Below, one piece after another: positions 22,736 to 34,389 of a DNA stretch of 64,000 bases. The DNA is from Tetradesmus obliquus. Its lineage: Eukaryota; Chlorophyta; Chlorophyceae; Sphaeropleales; Scenedesmaceae. Under the pieces are notes generated by a model. It worked only from the letters and a program-made list of their open reading frames with translations. It was not told the DNA's origin and searched no databases. The position numbers and the translations under genes are program-made. The first letter of the stretch is position 1; every line of letters begins with the position of its first letter. The stretch lies in the NCBI GenBank assembly GCA_030272155.1, contig CP126196.1, forward strand, positions 1,302,001 to 1,366,000, written 5' to 3'.

Positions 22736-24306
22736 ATGGAGGATTCAGATGACGGCAACGGCAGCCATGCAGCAGCGCCATCTGCTGCTGCCTTCACCAT
22801 CACTACAGAAAAGGCGCTCAGCAGCGATGTTTCCATCGCCTGCTGGTGCCCCACAATGGATCTGTGTGCGGTGCTGTCAGCAGATGGCCAGCTGCAGCTG
22901 CACAGAATGGACTGGCAGCTGCTGTGGGCTGTGTCGCCTGAGGCGCTCATAACAGCAGTGGCGTGGCGCCCGGATGGCAAGCAGATTGCGGCAGGGCATG
23001 CGAATGGAGCTATATCCGTGCTGGACGTGGAGACAGGTAGATGAACTCAAGGGCAGAGTAACATGCTGCTATGCATAAAGATCACTTTCAAGTTGCTGGA
23101 AGACAAGAGATGCACACATGCAGTTGATGGAGTTGAGGGAACACATATCCGTACGGGATGTGGAGACAGGTGAATGGCAGGGCACGTGTACATGCAGCTG
23201 TGAAGGTTGAAAGTGTACAGAGCTGCTTGAAAGACCAGTGGTGCTCAGCGCCAGCACACTTGCAATTGATAATGGAGTACAGGGAATGGGAGGGCAGTAC
23301 AATGTTTTTGCTGGCCACACCTGTTGGCCTGAGCAAAGCCGTTCTGCTCTCACTGTCCTGCAGGTGACACTGTGTCATCGCACAAGGTGCACTATGCAGG
23401 CATTAGCAGCATCACTTGGTTTGACCAAGCAGCAACCAACAGCACCAACAGCAGCAGCAGGGGCAGCCTGTTCTCCCCTCACCACTCCATGCAGCCGCAC
23501 CAGCGCTACAAGCGGCTGTTTGTGCCACCTGTCATGGAGCCCCACCCGCCCAGTGGCACAGAGCCCCTGCCAGACCCTTATGAGCTCTGTATGGAAGCAG
23601 TAGGCCCTACAAGCTGGCCTGCAGAGAGGCCTGGCCTGAGCTTGTTAGCTGCTGCTGATGTGAGGGGCATTGTTAGCTTGTGGCTGCAGGGGCAGGTGCA
23701 GATAGCGGAGCTCACTGCAGCAGTTATGCCGAGTGGCGGTGCGGGTGGTGCAGGGGAGGAAGGCAGCTTGCAGGAACAGCAAGAGGATGAGGAGGAGCGG
23801 TACAAGCTGCTGCATGTGAGTGATGGTTTGCATCAGCAGGCCACTCCTGGCAGAGCGTGATGCCAAGTATCTAGATGCATGTGAGGGTTGCAGTGTGTGC
23901 CTCTTGTAGGGCTGGTAATTTAGGTACAAGCTGCTGCATGTGAGTGAGTGGTGCTTGAGGTTCGTCGCGCACTGCAGGTTGAGCTGGACGCGGGCATGCT
24001 GCATAGCAGGCGTGTTCCTGTGCTGTGCTTGGTTGCGGACGCGCACCAGGCTTGCTCATTGCAGGCGCTGTCTGCCTTGTGCGATGTGGCTGAGGCCGAA
24101 AGAGTGGCAGGATATGCACCCTCACACGCGCTAGTGCATTGCCGACATGTGGTATGCATGACTGTGAGTTGCTGCTGCTGTGCTGCTGTGCTGCTGTGCC
24201 TTGGACCGTGCAGGTGCTGGCCACTAGTCAGCTTGACCAGGTGCTGACAGTCAACCAGTCGGCATCAGGTGCGCAAACTGCTGGCACGTCGACAGCCCAG
24301 AAAGCC

Positions 24307-24341
<35 letters not shown>

Positions 24342-27300
24342 TGTTACCCATCCACTTTCGGCCGGTGCAATGTCTTCTCAACTGTGGCAAACCTTTTCGG
24401 CAGTTGGTGCAACGACCTTGCACACCCTGATATTGACCAAGATCACAGCATGCGCTAACGCCTGCTTGCCTGCACCCTGCCTCTTGCAGGAGCTGTGGTG
24501 GTGGTGTCGCACAGCCTGCAGCTGCTGCAGCAGCACCAGCAGCCGCTGCAGCAGTGCACCACGCTCTTCTCGCAGTTGCAGAGCTTCCTGCAAGGTGAGG
24601 CAGCAGATGCACATTTCCTGCAAGCACATAACAAGTGTTAGATACCGATAGGCTTCCCAGCGATTCCTGCAAGCATGTGACTGTCTTGATGTCGATGTGT
24701 CTTAGCCGCTCTTGTGTGTGAGATGCCTGTTGTTGGAGAGGACGTCCGCAGCAATGGCTGCACTAGAAATGACGTGATGCAGACAGCTGCTGGCGCCAGT
24801 TTTTCAACATGTGTGGCATTGCTCCTGCAACTCGCCTCCACAACCCGATTGTGCAATCACTGTGGCCAACACCCTCTGAAGAGCCGCGCGGCTCATCCCT
24901 TCTTTCACACCCAGTGTGAACGTCAATTCACGTTGCCTGTGCCTATGCTGCCTGCTTTGCGACTGCAGCCGCCGTGAAGTTTGTTGAGGTTGCTGCCACC
25001 GCTCTTGAACCCTGATTGTTGACGCTGCATGTGCTGTTGCTGCCTGCCTTTCACCTGCAGCCGCCGTGAAGTGCGGTGAGGTGGCTGCATCCGGCCTCAA
25101 ACCCTAATCGTTGACGCTGCCTGTGCTGCTGCTGCCTGCTTTGCATCTGCAGCCGCCGTGAAGTGTGTTGAGGTGTCTGCCAGCGACTGGGCCAGTGCCA
25201 TGGGCGACTTCAGGAAGCGATTCAAGGTGCAGCTGCAGCAGGAGCTGTCAGACCACGGCAGCAGCATCACAGGTGACCGGGGTGATGGCTGCCTGTGTGA
25301 GATAGAGATATGCAGTGCTGCTGAGCGTGATTACAGATGTTGGGCTTGCCTTGCAACACTTGGGCGCTTGTAGCTGCGTGCTGCGCCTACACACGTGATT
25401 TGTTACAGCAGCTGGGCATGCATGCCATGCTTTTTCCTACATGATCTCCACGCTGCTTAAACTAAACATCATCACCAACCTGCCGGGCACCTGAACTCCT
25501 CCCTGCCTGTTTCTTCCTTCCCTTGTTGCCCCACGGCAGTGCCGCAGCAGGAGCTCCTACTACTGCTGGCCATCACGATGTCCATGCTGCACACATTAGG
25601 CATTACAAAAATCCTGCTGAACACCTGTGCCCATGCACACCACCCTGCCCATGCTGCCGCAACGCAGTGCCCCAGCAGGAGCCCCTTCTACTGCTCACCA
25701 CCATGATGTCCGTGCTGCACACATCAGCCATTTTTACAAGCCTGCTGTACACCTGCTCCATGCACATCACCCTGCCCCTGCTGCCGGAATGCAGTGCCCC
25801 AGCAGGAGCTCCCACTACTGCTGGCCATCATAGGTGCCCACGCTACACACATTAGGCATTACAAAATGCACCCTTGCTGAACACCTGCTCCCATGCACAC
25901 CTCGCTGCCCCTGCTGCCGCAATGCAGTGCCCCAGCAAGTGCTCCTACTGCTGCTCGCCACCGGCTGCTGCACCTCCCCGCTGCAATCCTTCCTAGCACA
26001 CACACACTTGGCGAGGCAGGGATGCGCCAGCTGGCCAGGTCACAATATGTCGAATCATAGCAGCAGGGCAGTTGCGCCGTCCCCTCCAATTTGTCCACAC
26101 CACACAACATATCCCTAACAGCAGTGAAACTTGCTATGCACAAATGCGCCTGATCACCTCCCTGCCGCTTTTCGCTCCTCTTCCCTGCTGCCGCCACGCA
26201 GTGCCCCAGCACGAGCTGCTCCTACTGCTGGCCACCGGCTGCTGCACCTCCCCGCTGCAATCCTTCCTGGCCCACACGCTAGGCGAGGCAGGGCTGCGGC
26301 GGCTGGCCAGGTCATTGGACAGCACAGCATCAGGCCTGCACACAGCACTGCTTGAGCGGCTGCTGCCACTGCTGGAGCTGGTGCTGTTTCTGCTGGGGGA
26401 GCTGAGGGGCTGTGTGGCGTGTGGAGGCGGGGCGCAGCCGCCTGCAGGGAGCTGGATGGGGCTGCAGGTGCGTTTGATAGCATGTGCAGCAGCAGCAGCA
26501 GCAGCAGTGAAGCCGTGGGTGGCAGCGTCACAGCACGCTGCGGGGGTGCTAGCTCGTCATTTGCATTGTCTTCAGTCAGTGCAGTTTTAGAGCTGGTGCT
26601 GTTCCTTCTGAGGGAGCTGAGGGGCTGTGTGGCCTGTGGAGTCGGGGCGCAGCCGCCGGCAGGCAGCTGGATGGGGCTGCAGGTGGGCCTCGGGAGTGTC
26701 GGTAGCAGCAGCAGCAGTTGCAAAGCCGGCGATGGCAGGTATAAAGGCAAACTGCAGGGCTGGCTTACATCATTCACATTGTCTTTGCCAGCTTTTGTGT
26801 GTGTTGCGTGTTTTGCGTGAGTTGGTGCTGTTCCTTGGGGGAGCTGAGGGGCTGTGTGGCGTGTGGAGGCGGGGCGCAGCCGCCGGCAGGAAGCTGGATG
26901 GGGCTGCAGGTGCGCTTGGGAGCGTGTGGTGCAGCAGCAGCAGCAGATGCAGATGCAGCAGCAGCAGCAGTTGTAAGGCCGGCTGTGGCAGGTGTAACAG
27001 CAAGCTGTAGGGCTGGCTCAGATCATACGCACTGCTTCACCAGCTGTCGTGTGTCTGGCGTGGCCTGGAACAGAACTACGTTTATACTGTCGCTGCGGTG
27101 CGTGCTGTGCAAGCTGCAGCTCCACCCACTGCAGCTCAGGCACGCCCAGGTGCCGGTGCAGTGCCGCCACCCTGCTTGGCTCCCTGTGCGTCCGCAACAT
27201 CACATGTCACGCTGTTACGGATGTTACATTGCAGGTCTCCCAGCTGCAGGTGCTGGAGCTGCACGCCGCTGCGCTGCTGCTGCGCACCGAGCAGCTGCGC

Positions 27301-29613
27301 CGCAGCCTCACCTCCCTGGCCTGCCAGTACCGGGCCTTCTTCACATGGCTGCTGAAGGCAGTGCGGCAGCTGGAGGGCCAAGATGCTGCTGCTGCTGCTG
27401 ATGGTGGTGCTGCTGCTGCTGGTGGTGATGCTGGCAGCAGCCTGGCGTCGTGCCAGGAGGTGCTGGCTTTCCTGAAGGGGCAGTTTTTGCATGATGCCAT
27501 TGCACCTGAGCTGTCGGTGAGTTCGGTTTGACTGATGTTTGAAAGTTTATGTTTGTCTCCCCTTGATCACCGTGGGGTGTGGCGCTGGATGTGGTGCTCT
27601 GCAGCCCTGCAAGCAGTGAGGTGCTGGGGCTGTGTTGTATCAAGCTTCTGGACGGCCACAGGCAGGCGATGGCAGCTTGCAAAGAGGCAGGATCAATTAC
27701 TGTTGTAAGTCAGGTAAGTGGACCCGTCTGTTTAGGATCAATTACTGTTGTAAGTCAGGTAAGTGGACCCGTCTGTTTAGGATCACGCTGGCCTGCCAGT
27801 ACCGGGCCTTCTTCACATGGCTACTCAAGGCAGTGAGGAAGCTGGAGGGCCAGGATGCTGCTGCTGCTGCTGCTGAGGGTGGGGGTGGCGGCAGTGCTGG
27901 TGGTGATGCTGGCAGCAGCCTGGCGTCATGCCAGGAGGTGCTGGCCTTCCTGAAGGGGCAGTTCCTGCATGATGTTATTGCGCCTGAGCTGTCGGTGAGT
28001 TCAAATTGGATACTGTTCGACAGACAGTTTCTCCGCAAGCGACTTTGGTGTGGCGTCGTGTTTGGGGCTGTGTGCGCATTCAACAGGCTTGCGTGGATGC
28101 GGCTGTGTGGCTGTGCTCAGGCACGTACATGCTCCTCTGCTTCTGCTTACACAGTCCAGCATACAAGCCTGATAATCCTGATAAAGCGCTGTGAATTGCA
28201 TGCTGCCACACTTGCAGGGCTCCTCCCTCACTCCTGAAGCGCAAGCACGCGCAGAGGCGCTGCTGTACCAGGGCATACGCCCCGCAGAAACACACCAGCT
28301 GCTGGCACTGCTCATGCCTAGTCAGCCTCAAAACTTCGGTGCTACTGCCGCTGCAGCTGCCAACCAACCAGGCAGCAGCAGTGCTGCCAGTCCAGGGGCC
28401 CTGCAAGCAGCCGGCGGTCAGCAGCAGCAGCAGCAGGGGAAGCCGAGTGCAGCAGCAGTTGAGTTGGCAGCTCAAGCTTGCAGCAGGCCATTGGCGCAGC
28501 AGCTGCAGCAGCTGGTGTCGCTGTGTGAAGAGGAGTTTGAGCAGCCAGTGATTGCAATCAGTCCAAGTGTAGTGCCACCTGTTGCGCAGCTGCAGCTGCT
28601 GCCTGGTGGAGGTGCTGCTGCTGCTGCTGCTGCTGCTGCATCTGCAGGGCTGCAGCCAGGCAGCAGCAGCAGCAGCAAGGGGGCGGCAGTTGCGCCGCCG
28701 CTGCTGCAGCCGCAGCAGTATGCAGACCTCCACAGCTACGTCTGCTGCTCTGTGCCCGCACAGTCAGCTGCATTATCTGGCGCTGCTGCTGGAGGCAATC
28801 TGCTATTGGTTGTCAAACTGCCACGAGAAGGCCTGTCACAGCAGCAGCAGCAGCAGCAGCAGCAGCCTGCAGTGCAAGCTGTGCTGCTGCAGCTGCCAGA
28901 GGGTCAGTCAGCAGTAGCTTGGCAGTTCTACAAGGAGCAGCAGCTGGCACTGCTGCTGGGAGGCAGCTCAGCTGGAGGCGGTGATGCAGCCACAGGTGAG
29001 CTGTCTGTTGCCCTCATCAGTTTGATGTATTTGCTACTCTGGCGTTATGGTCAGCCCCGGTCTGGTGTTAACTCTCATTTCTGCATTGTGCTCTGTTAAC
29101 TGCACCTACCAGACTCGTCTTGGCAGAGGCACATCTGGTCGGCCCATGCAAAATTGTACTGTGTGTTACTGCTAAAGCTCCCAAACCAGCCTGCATGAAT
29201 TTGCTGAATTTCTGAAGGTCACATGCTGCTGACATATTGCTCCTGCAGGTGGCTGGAAACAGCAGACCTCAAGCGGCGGCAGCAGCAGCAGTCTGCACTT
29301 GTTGGAGCTGGCAGATGCACCTTGGGTGCCAGTTCATCACCCGGCAGCTAGCGGCGGCAGCAGCAGCAGCGTGCTGCAGCAGTGTCTGCAGCAGCAGGCT
29401 GTGGTGGCGCTGTCTGATCTACCGCAGCGCAGCAGGCAGCTGCAGCATGCCAGCAGTGCAGGCCAGCTGGCAGTGAGCAGGGTCAGGGGCCTTGCTAGTT
29501 TGGTAACAGACATGCAGCACTTGCTGGTGATGGATCTGGAAGATGATGAAGAGGCAGAGGCAGAAGAAGAAGAGGAGGAAGGTGGCAGTGATGCAGAGAT
29601 GGCAGAAGATTAG
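22736..29613 (+). CDS. ANAPC4: Anaphase-promoting complex subunit 4 (APC4)
   Basis: Scaffold subunit of the APC/C ubiquitin ligase. Proposed exons: 22736-23036, 23364-23815, 23978-24151, 24214-24268, 24490-24594, 25153-25272, 26202-26467, 27235-27516, 28218-28995 and 29249-29613; in phase, about 965 residues. The N-terminal WD-type propeller is recognisable from DLCAVLSADGQLQLHRMDWQ and VAWRPDGKQIAAGHANG. The helical part follows: SDWASAMGDF, SPLQSFLAHTLGEAGLRRL, LFLLGELRG and ACQYRAFFTWLLKAVRQLEG. The C-terminus is long, poly-A/Q-rich and ends in an acidic tail. Exons 3 and 4 are the least certain: the exon 4 donor could also be at 24341. Six exon edges have intronic copies. Confidence 0.88.
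23143..23175 (+). repeat. Copy of APC4 exon 1 3' edge in intron 1
   Basis: ATATCCGT...GGGATGTGGAGACAGGTGAATGGCAG resembles the real exon end ATATCCGTGCTGGACGTGG plus AGACAGGTAGATG at 23012-23043. The donor is intact. Confidence 0.7.
23923..23952 (+). repeat. Copy of APC4 exon 2 3' edge in intron 2
   Basis: GGTACAAGCTGCTGCATGTG plus AGTGAGTG repeats the real exon 2 end and donor at 23799-23823. Confidence 0.75.
24951..25152 (+). repeat. Two tandem copies of APC4 exon 6 5' edge
   Basis: CTGCAGCCGCCGTGAAGT followed by a TGAGGT...GCTGC block occurs at 24963 and 25059 upstream of the real edge at 25150. Each copy brings the preceding intron (TTGACGCTGC, TGCTGCCTGC), so the unit is about 95 bp. 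Confidence 0.88.
25536..26040 (+). repeat. Four copies of APC4 exon 7 5' edge
   Basis: GCAGTGCC(C/G)CAGCA(G/A)GAGCTCCT-type sequence occurs at about 25538, 25666, 25791 and 25922; the real exon starts at 26202. The first three share a tail CACACATTAGGCATTAC-like. The fourth extends through SPLQSFLAH before decaying. Period about 125 bp. Confidence 0.9.
26590..26918 (+). repeat. Two copies of APC4 exon 7 3' edge
   Basis: GAGCTGAGGGGCTGTGTGGC to GGATGGGGCTGCAGGTG, including the donor, is repeated at 26590-26690 and 26818-26918. The real edge is 26375-26475. Over about 90 bp the copies look nearly identical. Confidence 0.92.
27689..27785 (+). repeat. 45-bp perfect direct repeat
   Basis: A 45-bp unit beginning AGGATCAATTACTGTTGTAA occurs twice in succession, with the start of a third. 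It contains CAGGTAAGT, a strong donor-like sequence, and ends next to the copy of exon 8. Confidence 0.9.
27783..27998 (+). repeat. Copy of the APC4 exon 8 3' half in intron 8
   Basis: It repeats the sense LACQYRAFFTWLLKAVR through FLKGQFLHD and IAPELS plus donor GTGAGTT, an open frame of about 70 codons. The alanine tract differs in length from the real exon (27315-27516). No in-phase acceptor is evident at its left end, so normal splicing should skip it. Confidence 0.9.
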
Positions 29614-29686
29614 TGGTGTGCGAACGTGTCATGTGCAAACTGCCGCAGTGCGCTGGCGCCCGACCATCAGCCTGATACTGATGTCA

Positions 29687-29691
29687 TGTAA
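29687..29691 (+). terminator. TGTAA polyadenylation-like signal of APC4
   Basis: TGTAA 74 bp after the APC4 stop, followed by a T-rich stretch. Position and strand fit the end of this transcript. Confidence 0.45.
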
Positions 29692-30061
29692 CAGTGTTCT
29701 GCTCTTTAATTAAATGTAGGCCTGGTGGGCACAGTGTAGCTGTCGCGGGGTTGCAGCGCTTAGCCGTAAATGGTGCTGGCATCACTGTACTTCTCTGAAG
29801 ATCTACCGGTACAGCACACCCGGCAAACGCCATATGCAGTGTGCTTGCAGGCAGGGTCTCCAGAGCTGAAAGTAAGGTTCACACTTCACGAACACACATG
29901 TGGTTTGCTTTCCTGCAAGCTTGCCGCTGCTAATCTTAGCCACACTACCGCGAATCTATGCCCGCGCAGCATGGCCCAGCGTGCTGCAAGCCTTATTCTC
30001 GCTGCAGCCCTTGTTCCATTTCACACTTTTTCGGCGTAACTTACCATTGTACTTTTGCAGG

Positions 30062-32207
30062 ATGGATGCAATTGGTGTAAGCATTTGGGAGAAGGGCCTT
30101 GCCGTGTGCAAGGCGACGAAGCTAGCCGATGAAAGCTACCATGTTGAGTATGAGTATGTCAAAGTACTGCAGGCTACCGACGCAGGCGATGTGGCTGCTG
30201 CTCTCAGCGAGTCCAGACTTGCTTCCGGTGTGAACTCGCTGGTGCGTAAATCGCTGTCCTGCAAGCATTTGAAGGCAGAGTCAGACTGAACCTTAAGTTT
30301 TAGTTGGACATGATTGACGAAGCAATGCGCATCGCATCACCACTTTGTTCTCAATGCAGCAGTCCACTCAGCAGCAGGGATCAATTTCACTCTACCCCCC
30401 TCACAGACGCCATTTATCAGCTGAATCTAAATTGCAAAGCAAGCATGAATACATAACAACTGTCTTGCGTGTCTCGGACTGCAGTTCATCAGCTGGGAGC
30501 CCACTGCCACTGACAGGAAGCCAAGCTGGCGGGCACTCAGGGCAGCCATTAGCTCTGCCTGCCCAGGAGCTGAGTTGACCATGCTGACGTTTGACCAGCG
30601 AGTCAACGCAGTGACAGCTGGCCTGGGTGAGTAGGCTGATGAGCGGGGCTTGGCACCACCAGTTGAATACGTTCACAAAGAAGACTATGTTAATGCGGGA
30701 GGTGGTATACAGCACCCTGCCAGTAGTGGCCTGCCAGCTGGCTTTGATCTAGCCCTGCAGTCTAGCAATCTTTGAGCTTGTGCTGGTCTGGTGGACGTTC
30801 CGCTATCAAACCATTTGTGGTTTTCAGGTTGCCCCTACAGCGCCGCTTAGTATGCTTGCGCCTGTCACATTTATGCCTGTGCCTGCTTGCTGATGGCTGC
30901 CTGCAACATCTGCGTTTCATCTGCAGGTAGGGACATCAAGACAGAGGCGCTGCAACAGGTGGCTGGCAGCAGCAGCAGCACGGCGTGGTTTGAGGCGCAG
31001 CAGTTTGGCACAGCACTCAACCGGCAGCTGTTCACGCTGCAGAGCAAGCTGATGCGCGAAGCAGCCAAGGCCTTTCTGGCCTCTACACGCTGCTCAAACA
31101 GCAAAGAAGCACGCCCTCAGTATGTGTTAGGGCTTGCCAGGAGCGGTGGGGGCTGGTTCTTTGAGGAAGCTTTGTGGATGGCAGTGTATGGGACCTCTTG
31201 CCACATCAGCAGCAGCAGCAGCAGCTGGCGGCAGCAGCAACATGAACGCGCTCGACAGCAACGCGAGCAGGCACACAGGCAGCAGCAGCGTGAAGAAGCT
31301 CGGCAGCAGCGGAGGGAGCAGGCGCGGCGGCAGCAGGATGAGCGCGCGAGGCAGCAGCACAGGCAGCAGCAGTTCCAGCAGGCCCGTCCGGCAGCTGCTG
31401 CTGAGCTGTCGGCGCCCGAGCCGGATGTCAGGAGCATGTCAGAGGCGGAGCTCAGGGCGTTTCTTGAGACGGTGAGCAGCAGGCAAAAGTTCAGTGATTT
31501 CACTGTCGTCTTTTTGCGGCACAGCATGCCTGCTCAATACAAAGACACACGCAGCAGCAGATGTTCGCACATCTGTAAGGCATTCCCGTTGCCGTGCTGC
31601 TGCAGCTGTGCGGCAGGGGCGCGGTAACCTGCATTTGTTTTGCATCATCCGCCAACCTATGTATCATGTCCTAGCCAAAGTAAGTGCTGCACCCGCTCCA
31701 TGATAACCAACGAATCATGTTCTATGTGTCTTTCAATGATCCTGCTGCTGCCTCTCTGCAATGCAGCTGGGTATGTCAGCTGTGGTGGCGCACCTGGACA
31801 GCGCAGCACCCTGCAAGCGCAGCAGCAGCGCAGCTGCAGGCACAGCTGCTGCAGCTTCCAGCAGCATGGCTGTGCTGCTGCAGCTGGCACAGCACTGCTT
31901 GCCTTTCTGGGAGGCCCAGCGGCTGGTGCGCTGCAGCAAATTCATGTCGTCATCACGCGCAACAGCATGTACGCGCGAGGCTGTTGCACGCATGGTGTTC
32001 AGGCTGGATATCAGCAGCAGCAGCAGCAGCAGCAGCAGCGTGCAAGTAAGGGAGGTGCGTAAGCGCTTCAAGGTGCTTGCATTGACAGTGCATCCGGACA
32101 AGATCCCAAAGTTTGTGCAGCGGGTCAGCGGGTCTCAGGAGCTGTTCACTGAAGCATTCAAGGCACTGCAGCAGGCGCATGAGCTGCTGGTGCACTGCTG
32201 CAGATGA
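30062..32207 (+). CDS. Protein with C-terminal J domain, coiled-coil middle
   Basis: Proposed exons: 30062-30241, 30485-30626, 30927-31119, 31210-31471 and 31767-32207; in phase, about 405 residues. Landmarks: FISWEPTATDRKPSWRALR, TMLTFDQRVNAVTAGL, and a strongly charged Q/R/E-rich segment encoded at 31210-31400, likely a coiled coil. The C-terminal J domain has VRKRFKVLALTVHPDK and FTEAFKALQQAHELL, with the HPD tripeptide intact, so it should stimulate an Hsp70 ATPase. The 31120-31209 intron is short and inferred only from phase; the frame is also open across it. The ATG at 30062 follows a possible acceptor, so an upstream exon may exist. I do not recognise the family beyond the J domain. 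Confidence 0.7.
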
Positions 32208-33035
32208 GCTGGCAGAGTGTGTCCTGGTGTACAGGCTAGTGTACATTAGATGATGCTTTTGCTCAATTGCGGTGTAGCAGTGTTGAATTTGAAGCACCCC
32301 GCAAAGCAGATCTGGATCCTGCTGCTACTAACTGTATTTGGGTTGATTTGGGCAGCTAACCATTGCCAGTTAGTGGGTTGCTGTATTTCTGATTGCAAGT
32401 TGTACAGCATGCACAGATGCTGTGTTTTTTGTCTGCATTGAGTAGTGTTGTACATAGGACGATTCAACGTTGTATTTTAGTCGTCAATCTGGCAGGCAGG
32501 TGCTGAGCTCAGTCGTTGCCTGGCAACAGTTGGCATGCGCTCAACTGGTTCAGCTGCGTCGCTGTGGCTAGCCCTGTGGAGAATTGCCCCCCAGTTTTGG
32601 GGCTCAGGAAGTACTTGCTTACTAGATGGTGATGCAAAGTGACGAATTGTAGACAAAGCCAGCTGGTCCTGCAAGACGCACGTTGTCAGTCCTGAAGATG
32701 TATTGAAATGCTGTACGCGTCGGCCTGGTGGTGGCAACGGTTGCTGGAAGCATTTTCTGCATTGTAATGTGCCCTCAAAGCACATTCAACTGTCACAAGG
32801 GCACCTGGAGGGGCATTGGTGGTTCAGGTCAGCTGGTGTTGTCAGTAACACTTTCTGTCAAATTACAGGCAGTGCTATGCGCAGACTGCGTCATCTCCGG
32901 TTTGATCAATACTCAAAGCGCAACCACAGGCAATCCTTACGCAGGCAGCAAGCTACGTACCGCTCAGGCAGCACCAGCCATATCCTTGCCCCTGCACTGT
33001 GGTCCCCTGCACTCCTCACCTCTGCGCAACACACC
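32208..33035 (+). other. Spacer: J-protein 3' UTR and promoter of the next gene
   Basis: No coding exon recognised. A TGTAA at 32763-32767 could end the J-protein transcript. A frame from 32703 is open in phase with the PnsB3-like exon but has no transit-peptide-like composition before the ATG at 33036. Confidence 0.4.
32763..32767 (+). terminator. TGTAA polyadenylation-like signal
   Basis: TGTAA 556 bp after the J-protein stop, 269 bp before the next start codon. Confidence 0.3.
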
Positions 33036-34389
33036 ATGATCACCGGCCGGTCTTTGCAGTCATCTCTCCATCGAAATGCTAATGTGCGTGTAGCTGGGCA
33101 CAGCAGCAGCAGCAGCTGCAGCAGAAGGCTACGAGTTCGCGTGCAGGCCAGCAGCGAGCCCACCATAACAGTGAAGTTTGTGGAGGAGGGGCAGCAGCCA
33201 GTCACAATTGAGTGCATCAGCGGAGAAGAGCAGCTACGAGCGGCGATGCTGGACAACAAAGGTGAGCAGCAGCTGCCCAGCATGCACCCATGCCAGGCAG
33301 CAGTGCACTGGTTGTGCTCTGATGCATCAGATGTATCCTGCAGTTCGTGCTGCAGCTCCTGTTATGCCTTCTTTGAAAACACCAGTAGCAGCAAGAGGGC
33401 ATGCAAGTTCCTTGAAGCCTGAGTGCTGGACATGGCTGAAGCACTGCACTCTGCTAGTTGTGCACGCCGCCTGCTGTGGCCACCACAGCTCAAACATGCA
33501 ATTGCAGGTGCTGATGCATGCATGCCTTGTATGTGTCATGTCCTGCAGTCGACCTGTACACCACCTGGGGCAAGCTGTGGCAGTGTGGAGGTGGAGGCCA
33601 GTGCGGCACCTGCATAGTGCAGGTGAGCTTCAGCAGCTACAGCAACCAAAGGACTCTATAGGCATGCATGCATCATGGACTTTGCCTACGCAGGTGACTG
33701 GTTTCAGCATGCTATCACTGCAAAATTCACCACAACCTTAGCACCAGGTGGAGTGCAAGCAGCGGTCTGCGTTGGGTGGCCATTGGTGTAGTAGAGGCTC
33801 ATCAACGGCAGCCAGGCAGCACCACTGCTTAAGCATATGCTGCAACAGCAGCTGCTACCACTGCCACTGCTACAACAGAGCCACAACGCAGCTAGTGTGT
33901 GTTAGCAAGCAACCGTGAAACCGCGGTGTGGCTGTGGCTGCAATATGCATGTGTCCCTGCAGGTGCAGGAGGGAGCAGAGCTGCTGTCGGAGAGGACTGC
34001 CACAGAAGACAAGAAGCTGCACAAGGTGAGGCCACTGGCACATCACGCCGTTGAGCACTGCTAGGGTTATATCATTGTACTTGAACGTTGCGTAGCTGGC
34101 AGCGGTTGGCCCGGGTGATGCTTGAGCAGCTGAGCCTGGCAGCCCTCTGCAGCTGCTTTCTCAGCAGTATGCTTGCACAGCAGCAGCTGAGGGTAAGTGG
34201 CGTAGCAGCCAAGCTGCCGCAGGTTCTGCATGCTGGGTTATGCTTGGTCAATGCTGGGTGTTGATCAACAGTGTGTGCTTGTGTCATGTGTCGCAGAAAC
34301 CTGAGACATGGCGGCTGGCGTGTCAGACCATTGTGGGTGATGGCACTAACAGCGGCACTGTCGTCATCCAAACCAAGCCGCAGAAGTAA
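33036..34389 (+). CDS. Plastid 2Fe-2S ferredoxin-like protein (PnsB3/NDF4-like)
   Basis: Four exons, 33036-33261, 33549-33622, 33963-34025 and 34297-34389, join in phase to 151 residues. The first 40 residues are rich in S, R and N with few acids ([26 protein letters not shown]), as in a chloroplast transit peptide. The mature part begins [12 protein letters not shown] and carries the ferredoxin cluster loop [10 protein letters not shown]; a preceding C is replaced by context W-Q-C, and the final C is in [11 protein letters not shown]. The pattern [21 protein letters not shown] and WRLACQT with a short C-terminal tail matches PnsB3/NDF4 of the photosynthetic NDH complex. Most chlorophytes lack the plant NDH complex, so the algal role may differ. 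Cluster binding is inferred. Confidence 0.85.

Noticed and set aside
28558..28733. Long reverse-strand frames opposite APC4 exon 9
   Set aside because: Low-complexity antisense of CAG/GCA tracts. The plus strand has the family match.
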